Shown here one piece after another: positions 62,935-64,000 of a stretch of DNA of 64,000 nt. The notes beneath the pieces were generated by a model. That model saw nothing but the letters and a program-made list of their open reading frames with translations, did no database searches and was not told where the DNA came from. The first letter of the stretch is position 1, and each line of letters begins with the position of its first letter. This DNA is from Teredinibacter turnerae T7901 (GTDB taxonomy: Bacteria > Pseudomonadota > Gammaproteobacteria > Pseudomonadales > Cellvibrionaceae): positions 3,531,125-3,595,124 of the forward strand of contig NC_012997.1 of NCBI RefSeq assembly GCF_000023025.1, given 5' to 3'. Position numbers and translations under genes: made by a program.

Positions 62935-63956
62935 TTAACAAAGCGCTTGTTACTGGCGCCAGTGGATTTCTCGGTAATGCCGTCGCCCGCGCGCTACTGC
63001 AACAAGGCACAGCGGTGCGCGTGCTTTGCCGACACGCCGACAACCCCAATCTCGAAGGATTGGCGACAGAGCAGGTGATTGGCGACCTCACCAAACCGTC
63101 TACCCTGGCGCACGCCGCCACTGGCTGCGACGTGCTGTTTCACGTCGCAGCCGACTATCGCTTGTGGGTGCGCGACCCTGCAGCCATGTACGCCGCCAAC
63201 GTCGACGGTTCTTTGGCGCTGATGCGCGCGGCACTTGCCTGTGGTGTGGAACGCGTGGTGTACACCTCCAGCGTCGCCACACTTAAAGCCTCCGCACAGG
63301 GCCAAATCCACAATGAAAGCCATCGCGGCGAACTCGGCGACATGGTGGGCCACTACAAGCGCTCCAAGTTTCTCGCCCAACAAGCGATAGAAAATCTCTG
63401 CGCAGAGGGCGCGCCGATTGTTCTGGTGAGCCCGAGCGCACCTGTCGGACCAAGAGACATCAAACCAACGCCCACCGGCAAAATACTGGTCGACTCTGCT
63501 AATGGTAAAATGCCCGCCTATTTGGACACTGGGCTCAATATCGCCCATGTAGACGATGTTGCGCAGGGTCATCTCCTGGCCTATGAACACGGCAACACTG
63601 GCGAAAATTACATTCTTGCTGGCGAAAATTTGTTGCTGAGAGACATTCTGGCGATAATCGCGAAGCTCACCGGGCGCAGGGCTCCACGGGTCGAATTGTC
63701 GCCAAACTGGATCAAACCGCTGGCGGTCGTCAACGAAGCAATCGCCCGAATAAGCGGGCAACCACCGATGATTCCGCTGGACGGTGTGCGCATGGCTGAA
63801 AAAAAAATGTTCTTCAGCCATACCAAAGCACAGGCACAACTGGGGTATCATCCCCGCCCTGCAATTGAGGCCATAGCCGATGCCTTGGTCTGGTTTCATC
63901 AGCAAGGCTACATCCGCAGGGCACCACTTGACCCCGCGGTTTTCTCAAGCCCCTGA
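62931..63956 (+). CDS. hpnA: Hopanoid-associated sugar epimerase HpnA
   Basis: A 341-residue protein of the extended SDR family. The NAD(P) motif is VTGASGFLG (residues 7-15), with the catalytic Tyr/Lys in MVGHYKRSKFLAQQ and the active-site Ser in YTSSVATLK. The characteristic HpnA segment SPSAPVGPRDIKPTPTG is present, followed by GLNIAHVDDVA. HpnA is a conserved member of hopanoid loci; its exact substrate is unsettled. It overlaps hpnG by four bases. The 44 bases after it hold no further gene start that I can support. Confidence 0.9.
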   Translation: MINKALVTGASGFLGNAVARALLQQGTAVRVLCRHADNPNLEGLATEQVIGDLTKPSTLAHAATGCDVLFHVAADYRLWVRDPAAMYAANVDGSLALMRAALACGVERVVYTSSVATLKASAQGQIHNESHRGELGDMVGHYKRSKFLAQQAIENLCAEGAPIVLVSPSAPVGPRDIKPTPTGKILVDSANGKMPAYLDTGLNIAHVDDVAQGHLLAYEHGNTGENYILAGENLLLRDILAIIAKLTGRRAPRVELSPNWIKPLAVVNEAIARISGQPPMIPLDGVRMAEKKMFFSHTKAQAQLGYHPRPAIEAIADALVWFHQQGYIRRAPLDPAVFSSP

Positions 63957-64000
63957 GATCAGCACCAACGCTCTGCACTTAGACAAGCTCAACAGTGCCA

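Noticed and set aside
62994-63905. 303-codon minus-strand ORF opposite hpnA
   Set aside because: Mirror of the well-supported hpnA gene with no motif of its own.

Overview
The window reads as chromosomal DNA of a marine gammaproteobacterium. The gene content points to the Cellvibrionaceae (Teredinibacter or Saccharophagus type): a sodium-type flagellar stator close to Vibrio PomAB, a TtpC-type TonB system, a cytoplasmic GH3 beta-glucosidase, MipA/OmpV proteins and a full hopanoid locus. The genus is an inference. There are no insertion-sequence transposases, integrases, CRISPR arrays or rRNA genes. Most of the window is conserved core chromosome.

Layout. 1-1272 (minus): type IV pilus minor pilins fimT-pilV-pilW, with pilW cut by the window edge. 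2433-3620: outer-membrane porin. 3714-7223 (minus): secreted peptidase-like hydrolase plus a NatAB-type ABC exporter. 7396-9025: a probable molybdenum-cofactor riboswitch, then moaA-moaB. 9067-9639: HNH endonuclease. 9640-10834: RNA-rich intergenic region with a probable GacA-dependent RsmZ-type small RNA. 10835-13187 (minus): pomA-pomB-PilZ. 13405-16074: xseB, hisI-hisE, tatABC. 16159-20610: proline iminopeptidase, then an RstAB-type two-component system with DUF3019 and MipA/OmpV genes. 21022-23779: dtd and pxpABC (5-oxoprolinase). 23833-27685 (minus): histidine kinase and its REC-DUF3369-GGDEF-EAL partner. 27941-31484: beta-glucosidase, glutaredoxin, second MipA/OmpV.

31610-40620 (minus) is the classic rimP-nusA-infB-rbfA-truB-rpsO-pnp translation/RNA operon. 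An initiator tRNA gene lies upstream, with two degenerate 102/103-bp tandem copies of its 3' region behind it. 41838-43847 holds a GGDEF protein and a periplasmic solute-binding protein. 44351-49761 (minus) is a TonB2/TtpC energy-transduction operon: DUF3450, TtpC, ExbB, ExbD, TonB, TPR and a lipoprotein. 50250-51254 is adenine deaminase.

51577-63956 is a hopanoid/lipid locus. It holds a VTT membrane protein, a GT21-like (HpnI-like) glycosyltransferase, a lipoprotein, an MMPL/HpnN-like exporter, a LolA-like carrier, HpnK-like and YkoP-like proteins, squalene-hopene cyclase, a one-enzyme squalene synthase, HpnG and HpnA. Together they suggest synthesis of squalene and hopene, extension and sugar decoration of the hopanoid, and movement of the product to the outer membrane. 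A transposase-less palindromic element of about 345 bp is inserted between the exporter and the LolA-like gene.

The most notable non-coding signals are the RsmZ-like RNA with its GacA box, the Moco riboswitch, the tRNA-fMet-derived tandem repeat, the MITE, a terminator placed just before rimP, and an orphan small-RNA-like unit before dtd.
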